DNA of 64,000 nucleotides from Novosphingobium jiangmenense (lineage in GTDB: Bacteria > Pseudomonadota > Alphaproteobacteria > Sphingomonadales > Sphingomonadaceae). A program made the translations under genes and the position numbers. This document shows positions 10,321-18,335 of the stretch, piece after piece. How positions within the stretch are numbered: position 1 is the first letter of the stretch; every line of letters starts with the position of its first letter. The notes under the pieces were generated by a model. The model made no database searches, had not been told where the DNA came from, and saw only the letters and a list, made by a program, of their open reading frames with translations. The DNA lies in assembly GCF_015694345.1 (NCBI RefSeq), contig NZ_JADQDC010000005.1, positions 196,501-260,500 on the forward strand. The letters run 5' to 3'.

Positions 10321-11667
10321 TCAGTCCCCGGCCACGCTCATCCCGTCAACGCGCAAGGTCGGCGTGTCTATGCCGCGATAGACTTCGAGATCATTGGCCG
10401 CCGTGAGCGCGGCGAACATGTCGATCAGATTGCCCGCAACCGTGAATTCGGCGATCGGCCCGGCAAGCTGGCCGTTGACGATCCGGAAGCCCGATGCGCC
10501 GCGGCTGTAGTCGCCGGTCACGCCATTGACCCCCTGCCCGATCAGTTCGGTGACGTAGACCCCGTCGGCAATGTCGGCCATCAGCTCCGCAGGGGTCACA
10601 CTGCCTGCTTCCAGAACCACGTTGCTGGAGGTGACATGCGGTGCGCCGGAGGACCCGCGCGAGGCATGGCCGGTTGGCGTGGCGCCCAGCTGGCGTGCAG
10701 CTGCCGCGTCCATGAGCCAGCCGGTGAGATGTCCCGCATCGACCAGCTTGCGTGGTCCGGTGGGCAGGCCTTCGCCGTCGAACGGGCGCGAACGCATGCC
10801 GCGCGTGGCCAGCGGATTGTCGAAGATGGTGATCGCGCTGTCGAAAAGCTTCTCGCCATCACGATCCAGCAGGAAGCTGGCGCGCCGGGCTATGGAAGCG
10901 CCGCTGATGGCGCCGAGGAGATGGCCGACCAGCGTGTTGGCCACGCGCGGATCGAACACGACCGGCATCGGCCCGGATTTCACCCGCCCGGGGTTGAGGC
11001 GGCTCACCGCACGCTCGCCTGCCTCTCGGCCGATTTCTGCCGGAGTCTTCAAGTCGGCCGCATGCCGCGTGCTGCGCCATGAATAGTCGCGCTGCATGGC
11101 GCTGCCTTCCCCGGCGACGACGCTGGCCGAGATGCTGTGGCTCGAAGCGGCATAGGCACCGGAAAAGCCGTGGCTGGTGGCAAGGGCGAACAGGCCCCGG
11201 CCCGCGCTGGCGCCGCCGCCTTCGCTGTTGGTCACGCCCGAAACGGCGCGCGCGGCGTCTTCCGCTTCTTCGGCAAGGCGGCGCAAGTCAGCCGGGCTGC
11301 GCTCGGTCTGGTCATCGAGATCGAGATCGGGAGCCGGGCCCTTCAGCAAGAGCTCTTCCGGAGCCAGCCCCGCGAACTTGTCCGCCGGGGCGAGGCGCGC
11401 CATTGCCACTGCGCGGCTCGCCAGCTCGTCGAGAGCCGCATCGCCAAGGTCGGTCGAGCCGATCGATGCGGAGGCACCGCCGACGAAGACGCGCAAGCCG
11501 ATGTTCTCGGATTCGGAACGCTCGACATCTTCGAGCGACCCGAGGCGAACCGAGACGGATTCGGAGGAATTGCCAAGATATACCGCATCGCCCGCATCGG
11601 CCCCGGCACGGCGCGCGCGCGCGATCAGCGCTTCGCAGCGCTCCTGGGCTTCGGCGGGTGACAGCAT
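10321..11667 (-). CDS. pmbA: TldD/PmbA family metalloprotease subunit (TldE)
   Basis: The non-catalytic partner of TldD in a heterodimeric protease that processes peptides such as microcin precursors and degrades unfolded peptides. 448 residues with the family-typical start MLSPAEAQERCEALIARARRAG and the C-terminal NLIDMFAALTAANDLE region. It lacks the HExxxH metal motif that TldD carries. The ATG at 11667 is chosen over 11685 because AAGG lies 7 bases before it. The TldD partner is encoded separately in this window at 29736-31175. Confidence 0.92.
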   Translation of the reverse strand: MLSPAEAQERCEALIARARRAGADAGDAVYLGNSSESVSVRLGSLEDVERSESENIGLRVFVGGASASIGSTDLGDAALDELASRAVAMARLAPADKFAGLAPEELLLKGPAPDLDLDDQTERSPADLRRLAEEAEDAARAVSGVTNSEGGGASAGRGLFALATSHGFSGAYAASSHSISASVVAGEGSAMQRDYSWRSTRHAADLKTPAEIGREAGERAVSRLNPGRVKSGPMPVVFDPRVANTLVGHLLGAISGASIARRASFLLDRDGEKLFDSAITIFDNPLATRGMRSRPFDGEGLPTGPRKLVDAGHLTGWLMDAAAARQLGATPTGHASRGSSGAPHVTSSNVVLEAGSVTPAELMADIADGVYVTELIGQGVNGVTGDYSRGASGFRIVNGQLAGPIAEFTVAGNLIDMFAALTAANDLEVYRGIDTPTLRVDGMSVAGD

Positions 11668-11754
11668 GGACAGACCTTTTCGCAAGCGGGACGGCTGCGC
11701 GGTCTAGCGCCCGCAAGGGGCCGGGGCAATCAATTGGTCAGGAAGGGGGCAAGA

Positions 11755-12120
11755 TCAGAACAGGGCGGAAAGCACCTTGAAACCGCCGGTGATCAGGAAC
11801 GGCAGCACGCCGGCAAGCACCCAGACCTTGATCTGGTCGCGCTTGAACGCCGCAGCATAGGCGGGATCGTGGGCCTGATCGTCGGTCAGATGCTCCCACC
11901 GGCGCTCGAAATGGCGGAACATCGGAATGATCGCGGCAACAAGGACCACCAGCACGAACACCGGCAGGATCGAGGCGCTGCGCTCCTGGAGCTCGTGCAT
12001 TGTCACGAAGATCTGCAGGGCCGTGTAGATCAGCAAGCCATAGGCGACATTGTTGCTCATCTTCTTGCGCCAGTCGACCGGTGCCGACTTTGCCGCCTGC
12101 GAATGAAGGGCCTTGTTCAT
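11755..12120 (-). CDS. Small membrane protein of unknown function
   Basis: 121 residues with three hydrophobic segments: NVAYGLLIYTALQIFVTM, ILPVFVLVVLVAAIIPMF, and VWVLAGVLPFLITGGF at the C-terminus. A charged stretch (RHFERRWEHLTDDQ) lies between the second and third. I do not recognise a family. The ATG at 12120 has GAGGA eight bases upstream, which supports translation. It lies upstream of pmbA on the same strand, 87 bases away. Confidence 0.75.
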   Translation of the reverse strand: MNKALHSQAAKSAPVDWRKKMSNNVAYGLLIYTALQIFVTMHELQERSASILPVFVLVVLVAAIIPMFRHFERRWEHLTDDQAHDPAYAAAFKRDQIKVWVLAGVLPFLITGGFKVLSALF

Positions 12121-12323
12121 GGCTCCGTTCCTCGTGTTTATCCTGCTCCTCGCGCAATAGATCATGCAGCGCGCCGACCTGCAAGATCAATTCCAATTCG
12201 GAGTGTTCCGCCGCGGAAAGTCATCGCCGTTCACCTGTCGACAAGCAACGCCATGCATAAATCCTGCCAATTGCGCTTCACGGGGTTTGCCGCGCCGGAT
12301 TGAAGCGTTATTGGAGGCCACAA

Positions 12324-13127
12324 GTGCCGGAAAAAGCAGAGCCCATGCCAATGACCGTGATCGACGACACTCCCGCAGCAGCGAGCGCTGCCCCGCCGAT
12401 CCCGCAGGGCGGGCTCGAAGTCGTGTCGATCGCCAAGTCCTACGACAAGCGCGCGGTGCTGACCGACATCTCGCTGTCCGTCGGCAAGGGCGAGGTTCTC
12501 GGCCTGCTCGGGCCGAACGGTGCCGGAAAGACGACCTGCTTCTATTCGATCATGGGCCTCGTCCGCCCTGATTCGGGCCGCATCCTTCTGGATGGCGTGG
12601 ATATCACCAAGCTGCCGATGTACCGCCGCTCCATCCTCGGCCTCGGTTACCTGCCGCAGGAAACCTCGATCTTCCGCGGCATGACGGTCGAACAGAACAT
12701 CTCGACGGTGCTCGAACTGATCGAACCGGACAAGGCCACGCGCGAGGCAGAGCTCGAGCGCCTGCTCGACGAATTCGGCCTCACCCGGCTGCGCTCCAGC
12801 CCCGCCATGGCGCTGTCGGGCGGCGAGCGGCGGCGTTGCGAGATCGCGCGGGCGCTTGCCGCGCGGCCCTCGATCGTGCTGCTCGACGAGCCTTTCGCCG
12901 GGATCGACCCGCTTTCGATCAGCGACATCCGCCATCTCGTGAAGGACCTCAAGGGGCGCGGCATCGGCGTGCTGATCACCGATCATAACGTGCGCGAAAC
13001 CCTCGATATCGTTGACCGCGCCTGCATCATCTATGGCGGACAGGTGCTCTTCGCAGGCAGCCCGGAAGCGCTGGTGGCCGATGCCAACGTGCGCCGGCTC
13101 TATCTCGGCGAAGGCTTCACGCTGTGA
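12324..13127 (+). CDS. lptB: LPS export ABC transporter ATP-binding protein
   Basis: ATPase that powers lipopolysaccharide extraction from the inner membrane with LptFGC. Walker A GPNGAGKTT is at residues 63-71; the signature LSGGERRRCEIARAL, Walker B IVLLDEPFAGIDP and the switch histidine in ITDHNVRET follow. The C-terminal IIYGGQVLFAGSP is typical of LptB. The GTG at 12324 is preferred because GGAGG lies six bases before it; the frame also has an ATG at 12300. lptC and lptA, often neighbours, are not adjacent here, but rpoN follows 43 bases downstream as in many proteobacteria. Confidence 0.95.
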   Translation: MPEKAEPMPMTVIDDTPAAASAAPPIPQGGLEVVSIAKSYDKRAVLTDISLSVGKGEVLGLLGPNGAGKTTCFYSIMGLVRPDSGRILLDGVDITKLPMYRRSILGLGYLPQETSIFRGMTVEQNISTVLELIEPDKATREAELERLLDEFGLTRLRSSPAMALSGGERRRCEIARALAARPSIVLLDEPFAGIDPLSISDIRHLVKDLKGRGIGVLITDHNVRETLDIVDRACIIYGGQVLFAGSPEALVADANVRRLYLGEGFTL

Positions 13128-13170
13128 GGCCCGGCGGCAACTGATGCGAGCTCCGGGGGGACTCTGACGT

Positions 13171-14658
13171 ATGGCGCTCGGGCCTCGGCTGGACATCCGG
13201 CAGACCCAGTCGCTGGTGATGACGCCGCAGCTCCAGCAGGCAATCAAGCTGCTGGCGTTGTCCAACCTCGAAGTCGAAACCTTCATCGGCGAGGCGCTCG
13301 AAGCCAATCCCCTGCTGGAGATCGGCGAAGCTGCTCCGGCCGAGCCGCTGGAAGTCGCCCCTGAGGAACTGCGGCGAACGCACCTAGAATCCTCGCCCGT
13401 TGACCAGCTCGTTTCCGAAGGCCGTGTCGAGGAAGACCAGCCGCTCGATATCGACGTCTCCGCGCTCGACCGTGACCGCGATACCGGTGACGGCGGCTCC
13501 TTCGAACTGTCCTCCTCGCGCGACTTTGCCGCAGGCGGCGAAAGGCCGGACATCGACGAGCGTGGTCGCTTCGAGGAAACGCTGGCCGAACACCTTCATG
13601 CGCAGATCGGCACAACAACCTCCGATCCGCAATTGCTGTTCGTGGCACGCTGGCTGATCGACCAGCTCGACGAGGCCGGGTATCTGGGAATTGCCCTGAG
13701 CGAGGTCGCTGAATCGCTTGGGCTTTCGGCAGTGGTGATCGAACGCGCGCTCGGCCTCGTCCAGTCGCTTGATCCGACCGGGGTTGGCGCCCGCAATCTT
13801 GCCGAGTGCATTGCGCTGCAAGCTCGCGAGGCAGATCGTTACGATCCGTGCATGGCGCGGCTGATCGACAATCTCGATCTGGTTGCACGCGGCGAAGTCG
13901 CGCGGTTGAAGCGGCTGTGCCAGGTCGATGACGAAGATTTTGCCGACATGCTGGCCGAGCTGCGCAGCTATGACCCGCGTCCGGGCCTGCGCTTCGGCGG
14001 GGGAGCGGCCGAAGCCGTGGTACCAGACATTCTGGTGCGGGCGGCCAAGGGGGGCTGGGACATCGCGCTCAATCAGGCGACCTTGCCGCGCCTGATCGTC
14101 AACCGCAGCTATTACGTCGAAATGCGCGGGGCCTGCGTCAGCAAGGATGCCAAGGCCTGGCTGGGGGAGAAGCTGGCCGACGCCAACTGGCTGCTCAAGG
14201 CGCTTGACCAGCGACAGAAGACGATCCTGAAAGTGGCGAGCGAACTGGTGAAGCAGCAGGACGGCTTCTTCCGCAATGGCGTTGCGCATCTGCGCCCGCT
14301 GACGCTCAAGACCGTGGCCGAGGCGATCTCGATGCACGAATCGACCGTCAGCCGCGTGACTTCGAACAAGTACCTGCACTGCGAACGCGGCACGTTCGAG
14401 CTGAAGTACTTCTTCACCTCGGGCGTCGGCTCTTCCGATGGCGAGGGTGCCTCGGCAGAAGCGGTGAAGGCAGCGATTCGCCAGTTGATCGATGCGGAGG
14501 ACCCCAAGGCGATCCTCTCGGACGACGCGCTGGTCGACCTGCTGAAGGCAAAGGGCTTCGACCTCGCCCGCCGCACGGTGGCCAAGTATCGCGAGGCGAT
14601 CGGGCTGGGCAGTTCGGTCCAGCGGCGCCGGCAGAAGGCGCTCGCCGGAGTGCGCTGA
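13171..14658 (+). CDS. rpoN: RNA polymerase sigma-54 factor
   Basis: Directs RNA polymerase to -24/-12 promoters that need AAA+ activators. Region I is glutamine-rich (QTQSLVMTPQLQQAIKLLAL), an acidic region II follows, then the core-binding region and the HTH (ESTVSRVTSNKYLHCERGTFELKYFF split by motif order), and near the end the RpoN box ARRTVAKYRE. 495 residues is normal. The lptB-rpoN order is a common proteobacterial arrangement. Confidence 0.97.
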   Translation: MALGPRLDIRQTQSLVMTPQLQQAIKLLALSNLEVETFIGEALEANPLLEIGEAAPAEPLEVAPEELRRTHLESSPVDQLVSEGRVEEDQPLDIDVSALDRDRDTGDGGSFELSSSRDFAAGGERPDIDERGRFEETLAEHLHAQIGTTTSDPQLLFVARWLIDQLDEAGYLGIALSEVAESLGLSAVVIERALGLVQSLDPTGVGARNLAECIALQAREADRYDPCMARLIDNLDLVARGEVARLKRLCQVDDEDFADMLAELRSYDPRPGLRFGGGAAEAVVPDILVRAAKGGWDIALNQATLPRLIVNRSYYVEMRGACVSKDAKAWLGEKLADANWLLKALDQRQKTILKVASELVKQQDGFFRNGVAHLRPLTLKTVAEAISMHESTVSRVTSNKYLHCERGTFELKYFFTSGVGSSDGEGASAEAVKAAIRQLIDAEDPKAILSDDALVDLLKAKGFDLARRTVAKYREAIGLGSSVQRRRQKALAGVR

Positions 14659-14662
14659 AAGC

Positions 14663-15523
14663 TCAGTGGGGCTGCGCGCCCGGACGCTCTGCCAGCATGT
14701 GCTGGATCATGCCCTGAAGGTTGGCGTCGTAGCGCGCGAGGACCTGATGGTCCTCGGCCGTGTCCCAGTGGGTGACCAGTTCACGACCGTTGAACCAGTG
14801 CAGCGCGTATCCCGGCGGATCGGCGATGATCAGATTGCGCTCGTCAGGAGCATTCGGATCGATCGGCCTGAGATCGAGCGCGACCTGTGGTGCCGTTGAA
14901 GGGCAGGTGGCGACTATCGTGCCTTCCCACGCCGTGGTGACGGCGCGATGGATATGGCCACAAACGATGCCCACCACGTTGTTCCGTCCACGCAGGCACC
15001 CGGCCAGCCGTTCGACCCAGGGTTCGGCCGGGTCGGTGTTCATCCAGGGGATGCCGACCTCTACCGGCGGATGGTGCTGGACGATCAGGGTGCGCGCGTC
15101 CGGGGCTTCATCAAGCCGCGCGCTCAGCCAATCGGCGCGCGCTTCGCAGAAGGCACCGCCATGGCGGCCTTCCTCCAGCGTATCGAGAACGATCAGGCGT
15201 AGCGGACCGGCATCGACCACGTACTGCAGGAAACCGCCATCAAAGGCGATCTCGGGGAAAACCTCTTGGAATGTCGCGCGCTCGTCGTGATTGCCGAGCG
15301 CGTAATGGACTGGAAAGGGCAGATCGGAGAAAGCCTCGCGCAGGCGTTCGTAGCTGGCCTTGTCGCCACGGTCGATCAGATCACCGGTCGCCAGCAACAG
15401 GTCAGGCTGCGGTTGCATCGCTGCCAGTTCCTCCAGCACGCGGTCCAGCCGCTGCCGATTGAATTCACCGGGCGAATCAGGTTCGAACCCGAGGTGAATA
15501 TCGGTGACCTGTGCGATCAGCAT
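14663..15523 (-). CDS. Calcineurin-like metallophosphoesterase, CpdA/GpdQ-like
   Basis: 286 residues with all metal-ligand motifs of class III cyclic-nucleotide phosphodiesterases: TDIHLG (residues 7-12), ATGDLIDRGD, ALGNHDER, VQHHPP and CGHIHR. This family includes cAMP phosphodiesterase CpdA and glycerophosphodiesterase GpdQ; which substrate applies cannot be read from sequence. It begins 20 bases after the stop of the FHA-decaheme cytochrome gene on the same strand. Because that operon also encodes a protein with two cyclic-nucleotide-binding domains, a cAMP or cGMP substrate is an attractive inference. It converges with rpoN, leaving only four bases between the stops. Confidence 0.85.
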   Translation of the reverse strand: MLIAQVTDIHLGFEPDSPGEFNRQRLDRVLEELAAMQPQPDLLLATGDLIDRGDKASYERLREAFSDLPFPVHYALGNHDERATFQEVFPEIAFDGGFLQYVVDAGPLRLIVLDTLEEGRHGGAFCEARADWLSARLDEAPDARTLIVQHHPPVEVGIPWMNTDPAEPWVERLAGCLRGRNNVVGIVCGHIHRAVTTAWEGTIVATCPSTAPQVALDLRPIDPNAPDERNLIIADPPGYALHWFNGRELVTHWDTAEDHQVLARYDANLQGMIQHMLAERPGAQPH

Positions 15524-15543
15524 CGTCCCCCCGCCCCGGCGCC

Positions 15544-17427
15544 TTATCGCAGCTTTACCGGGAACCGGGGCCTTTCAGCCACGGCAACGGTTTGCGCCAC
15601 GTCCTTCTTCCGGTCCTTCTTCGGCGCCCAGGGAGCGCCTGCATCCATGTGATAGGAGTGGCACATCGCGCAGGAGGAATCGACAGGGTCTTTCACGGAT
15701 ACGGATGCAAGCTTCGCCCCCTCGCCGCCGACGTGGCACGAGCGGCAGCCGCCCTTGCCGTCGATGCCGGGCACAAGCAGGTCACTCGCCTTGTTCGAGG
15801 TGGCGGCGTTGACGTGGCAATCGGCGCAATCGCTCTTGTTGTGCGCCTTATGGTCGAACCAGCCCTTGTGGTAATAGCGATCGTTCTGGGCGACGGGCTG
15901 CACGGTGAAGCCGCCGCTGGCCATCGAGCCGCCGCGATTGACGGTATGGCAGTCATAGCACATGCCGCCCTGCGAGAAGACCTGAGCCACCGCCTGTTCC
16001 GCGCGCGTCGGATAGAAGCGCACGGCGCGGGCATAGTCGGCAGCGGTGGAACGCAGCGCGGCATCGCCCGGCACGCGGCGGGCGAGACCTGACAGGTTCG
16101 CCGGACGTGCTGGCGCTCCGCCGCGATAGAACGCGCGCAGATCGGCTACGACCAGTTCCGGCTCGCCATGGCGCAAGGTGCGGAACGTGCCGCCGACCTG
16201 ATCGAAGCTCAGCGAGTGGCAGGACTGGCACGAGTCCTCCATCACCACCGGCTTGAAGCGGGTGCCAGTGGCGTCGGACTTGTGGCAATCCTTGCATTGA
16301 AGCGCATCATTGGCGGCGAAGCGACCCGGCATGCGGCGGACCATCTGCGCGATGCCGTTGGTCTTCGACAGGTGCTGGCCGTGGGTGAACTTGAGGCCGT
16401 TGTTCTCGGTCAGTCCCGGCGTCCAGCTGGCGCGCTGGAACAGGGGCTTCTTGCCGTTCATGCCGCTGATGATCATCGGCTTGAACTGGGGATGGGCCGT
16501 CCCGAAATCGGCGGCATCGGCAAGTTTGGTATCGCCCAAGCGACTCTTCATCCCGTTGTGGCAATCCGCGCAGAATTGCTGCTGAGTGGCGGGCATAGCA
16601 CCCGCGCCCTCATGCTCGGTGTGACAATCGACACAGCGTCCGGCGGGGCGATTGAAAGCGGTCGCAACCGCACGCTGCAATCGCGCCATGCCTTCCGGCT
16701 CGCCGCGGGCCTTCAACAGGCGCGACTTGTCGGCGATGTGATCGTGCGCGTCCTTGGTGTGACAGGTGAGGCAGGCTTTGTCGGTCACCGCGACGAAGGC
16801 CTGCGTATGACAGGCCTGACAATCGCCGCCGAGGTTCTTGTGGGCAAGGCTCAGCGGACCGGACGACCACGTCTGGTCGGCATGGAAGCCATCAGGCCGC
16901 CGCGCCTTTTCCTGCATCGCCAGCGGCTTGTAGGTCATGTAGCTGTAGATCGGGAAGGCGAGGAACGAGACCAGCACGAGGATCGCAAAGGTCCACGCCG
17001 ACATGCGCTTGCCGGGCAGGAGGCCCTTGAGCGTGTAGACGGTGGTGATGTCCTTGTCCTCGGCGGAATCGGACACCGCCTCGACGCGGCGCACGGTGAA
17101 TGTCGCCTCGCCGCTTTCGGCATCCACCGAAACCGAGATGCGGTGTCCGCCGAAGGTCAGCTCCGCGCCCGCCACCGGATCGAGCGGGCTTTGCGTGGTG
17201 CTGCGACCATTGACCTCGAAGGGCTGCGCACCAATCGAGGCAATCACGAGGCTACCGTCGCTCTGGCGCGTGACCTGCGCGTGGCGCGGATCGACGGCAA
17301 GGTCGGGCAAGTGGATGTCGCATGCGGCATCGCGGCCGATGGTCAGGACATCGCCTTCGACCGTGGTCGGCCGGACGATCTCCTCGCCACTGGACTTGAG
17401 CGCGATCTGGCGGACTAGAAAGCTCAT
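15544..17427 (-). CDS. FHA-domain, single-span decaheme cytochrome c
   Basis: 627 residues. Residues 8-110 form an FHA (phosphothreonine-binding) domain with the IGRDAACDIHLPD and PRHAQV motifs and a VNGRS turn. One transmembrane helix lies near 144-165. The remainder carries ten CxxCH heme sites with first cysteines at 203, 219, 265, 286, 378, 400, 490, 534, 561 and 586, so it must be periplasmic for heme attachment, which puts the FHA domain in the cytoplasm. The ATG at 17427 has GGTGAG six bases before it. It starts 7 bases after the b-type cytochrome gene and likely accepts electrons from it (inference). Confidence 0.88.
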   Translation of the reverse strand: MSFLVRQIALKSSGEEIVRPTTVEGDVLTIGRDAACDIHLPDLAVDPRHAQVTRQSDGSLVIASIGAQPFEVNGRSTTQSPLDPVAGAELTFGGHRISVSVDAESGEATFTVRRVEAVSDSAEDKDITTVYTLKGLLPGKRMSAWTFAILVLVSFLAFPIYSYMTYKPLAMQEKARRPDGFHADQTWSSGPLSLAHKNLGGDCQACHTQAFVAVTDKACLTCHTKDAHDHIADKSRLLKARGEPEGMARLQRAVATAFNRPAGRCVDCHTEHEGAGAMPATQQQFCADCHNGMKSRLGDTKLADAADFGTAHPQFKPMIISGMNGKKPLFQRASWTPGLTENNGLKFTHGQHLSKTNGIAQMVRRMPGRFAANDALQCKDCHKSDATGTRFKPVVMEDSCQSCHSLSFDQVGGTFRTLRHGEPELVVADLRAFYRGGAPARPANLSGLARRVPGDAALRSTAADYARAVRFYPTRAEQAVAQVFSQGGMCYDCHTVNRGGSMASGGFTVQPVAQNDRYYHKGWFDHKAHNKSDCADCHVNAATSNKASDLLVPGIDGKGGCRSCHVGGEGAKLASVSVKDPVDSSCAMCHSYHMDAGAPWAPKKDRKKDVAQTVAVAERPRFPVKLR

Positions 17428-17434
17428 CTTGCGC

Positions 17435-18331
17435 TCACCAGTAGAAGAAGACGCTGACGATATGGGCGGAGAGCGCCGCAATCAGCGCAAAGGTCACGGG
17501 CACGTGCACGTAAAGCCAGGCCTGCAACCAGGACTTGAGTTTGAGGTGCCGTCGCATTCGCCCGAGCATCGCCTCCTTGCGCGTCAGCAGCGCATCGACC
17601 TTGTCGAGCGGATCGTTGGCGATGCGCGGCCGGTAGGCGCGGATACGGCGCAGTTCCGCAGCCGTGCTGCGCGTGGCGCACTTCGGGTAAGTGCCGGTGA
17701 TGCGGTTCCAGAAGGTCCCGGCGAAAGGGTCCTCGTCAAGGCTCTTGCCCACCAGAGTCGCCGTCTCGGGATCGAGCGGCTGCGCGGCATCGTGGATCTG
17801 GCGATCGAGGGAGCGCAGTGCTTCGATCATCTGCTTTTCGGTGATCGCGCCTTCTTCGTCATAGCGGTTGGACGACAAGGCCTGCGGCAGGGTGGCGTAG
17901 ACCCAGATGCCGAAAATGCCCGATGCGATCACGATCAGCATCAGCGCCCAGGCCAGGGTGTGGACATTCCAGCCGAGGTGGAAGCCCGAATGCAGCGTGC
18001 CGATCACGGTAAGGCACAGGCCGAGGTAGACGTGCGCCGAAGTCCAGCCCTTCAGGCTCCAGCGCCCGGGCGTGATCGCGCGCTTGCGCATGCCGAGCAT
18101 GGTCAGCCACAGGATCAGCAGCGCACCGATGGTGCCGAGCGTGTAGCCTAGCCAGCTCGAGCCGAAGTGCGTGCCCGGCAGTGGCACGAAAATATACAGC
18201 GCAATCAGCGCGACCGCGAGGGCGGCGGACAGCTTGGCCCAGAACAGATTGCGGTGGGTGAGGAAACCCTCGTGCGTGGACGTACGCTGGCGGGTGGCGC
18301 CGGTACGCTTGCGGGGTGCAATGCTCGCCAT
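17435..18331 (-). CDS. Membrane b-type cytochrome-like protein
   Basis: 298 residues with about five membrane helices: roughly 31-50, 60-80, 97-118, 126-147 and 270-297. Histidines occur in pairs 14 residues apart within two helices: H100/H114 and H276/H290. This is the spacing used by di-heme b cytochromes for bis-histidine ligation across the membrane. Other nearby histidines are H118 and H124. A polar domain of about 110 residues separates helices 4 and 5. I assign no named family. It sits between the flavoprotein gene (4-base gap) and the decaheme gene (7-base gap), which suits a membrane electron conduit. Confidence 0.8.
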   Translation of the reverse strand: MASIAPRKRTGATRQRTSTHEGFLTHRNLFWAKLSAALAVALIALYIFVPLPGTHFGSSWLGYTLGTIGALLILWLTMLGMRKRAITPGRWSLKGWTSAHVYLGLCLTVIGTLHSGFHLGWNVHTLAWALMLIVIASGIFGIWVYATLPQALSSNRYDEEGAITEKQMIEALRSLDRQIHDAAQPLDPETATLVGKSLDEDPFAGTFWNRITGTYPKCATRSTAAELRRIRAYRPRIANDPLDKVDALLTRKEAMLGRMRRHLKLKSWLQAWLYVHVPVTFALIAALSAHIVSVFFYW

Positions 18332-18335
18332 CGGC

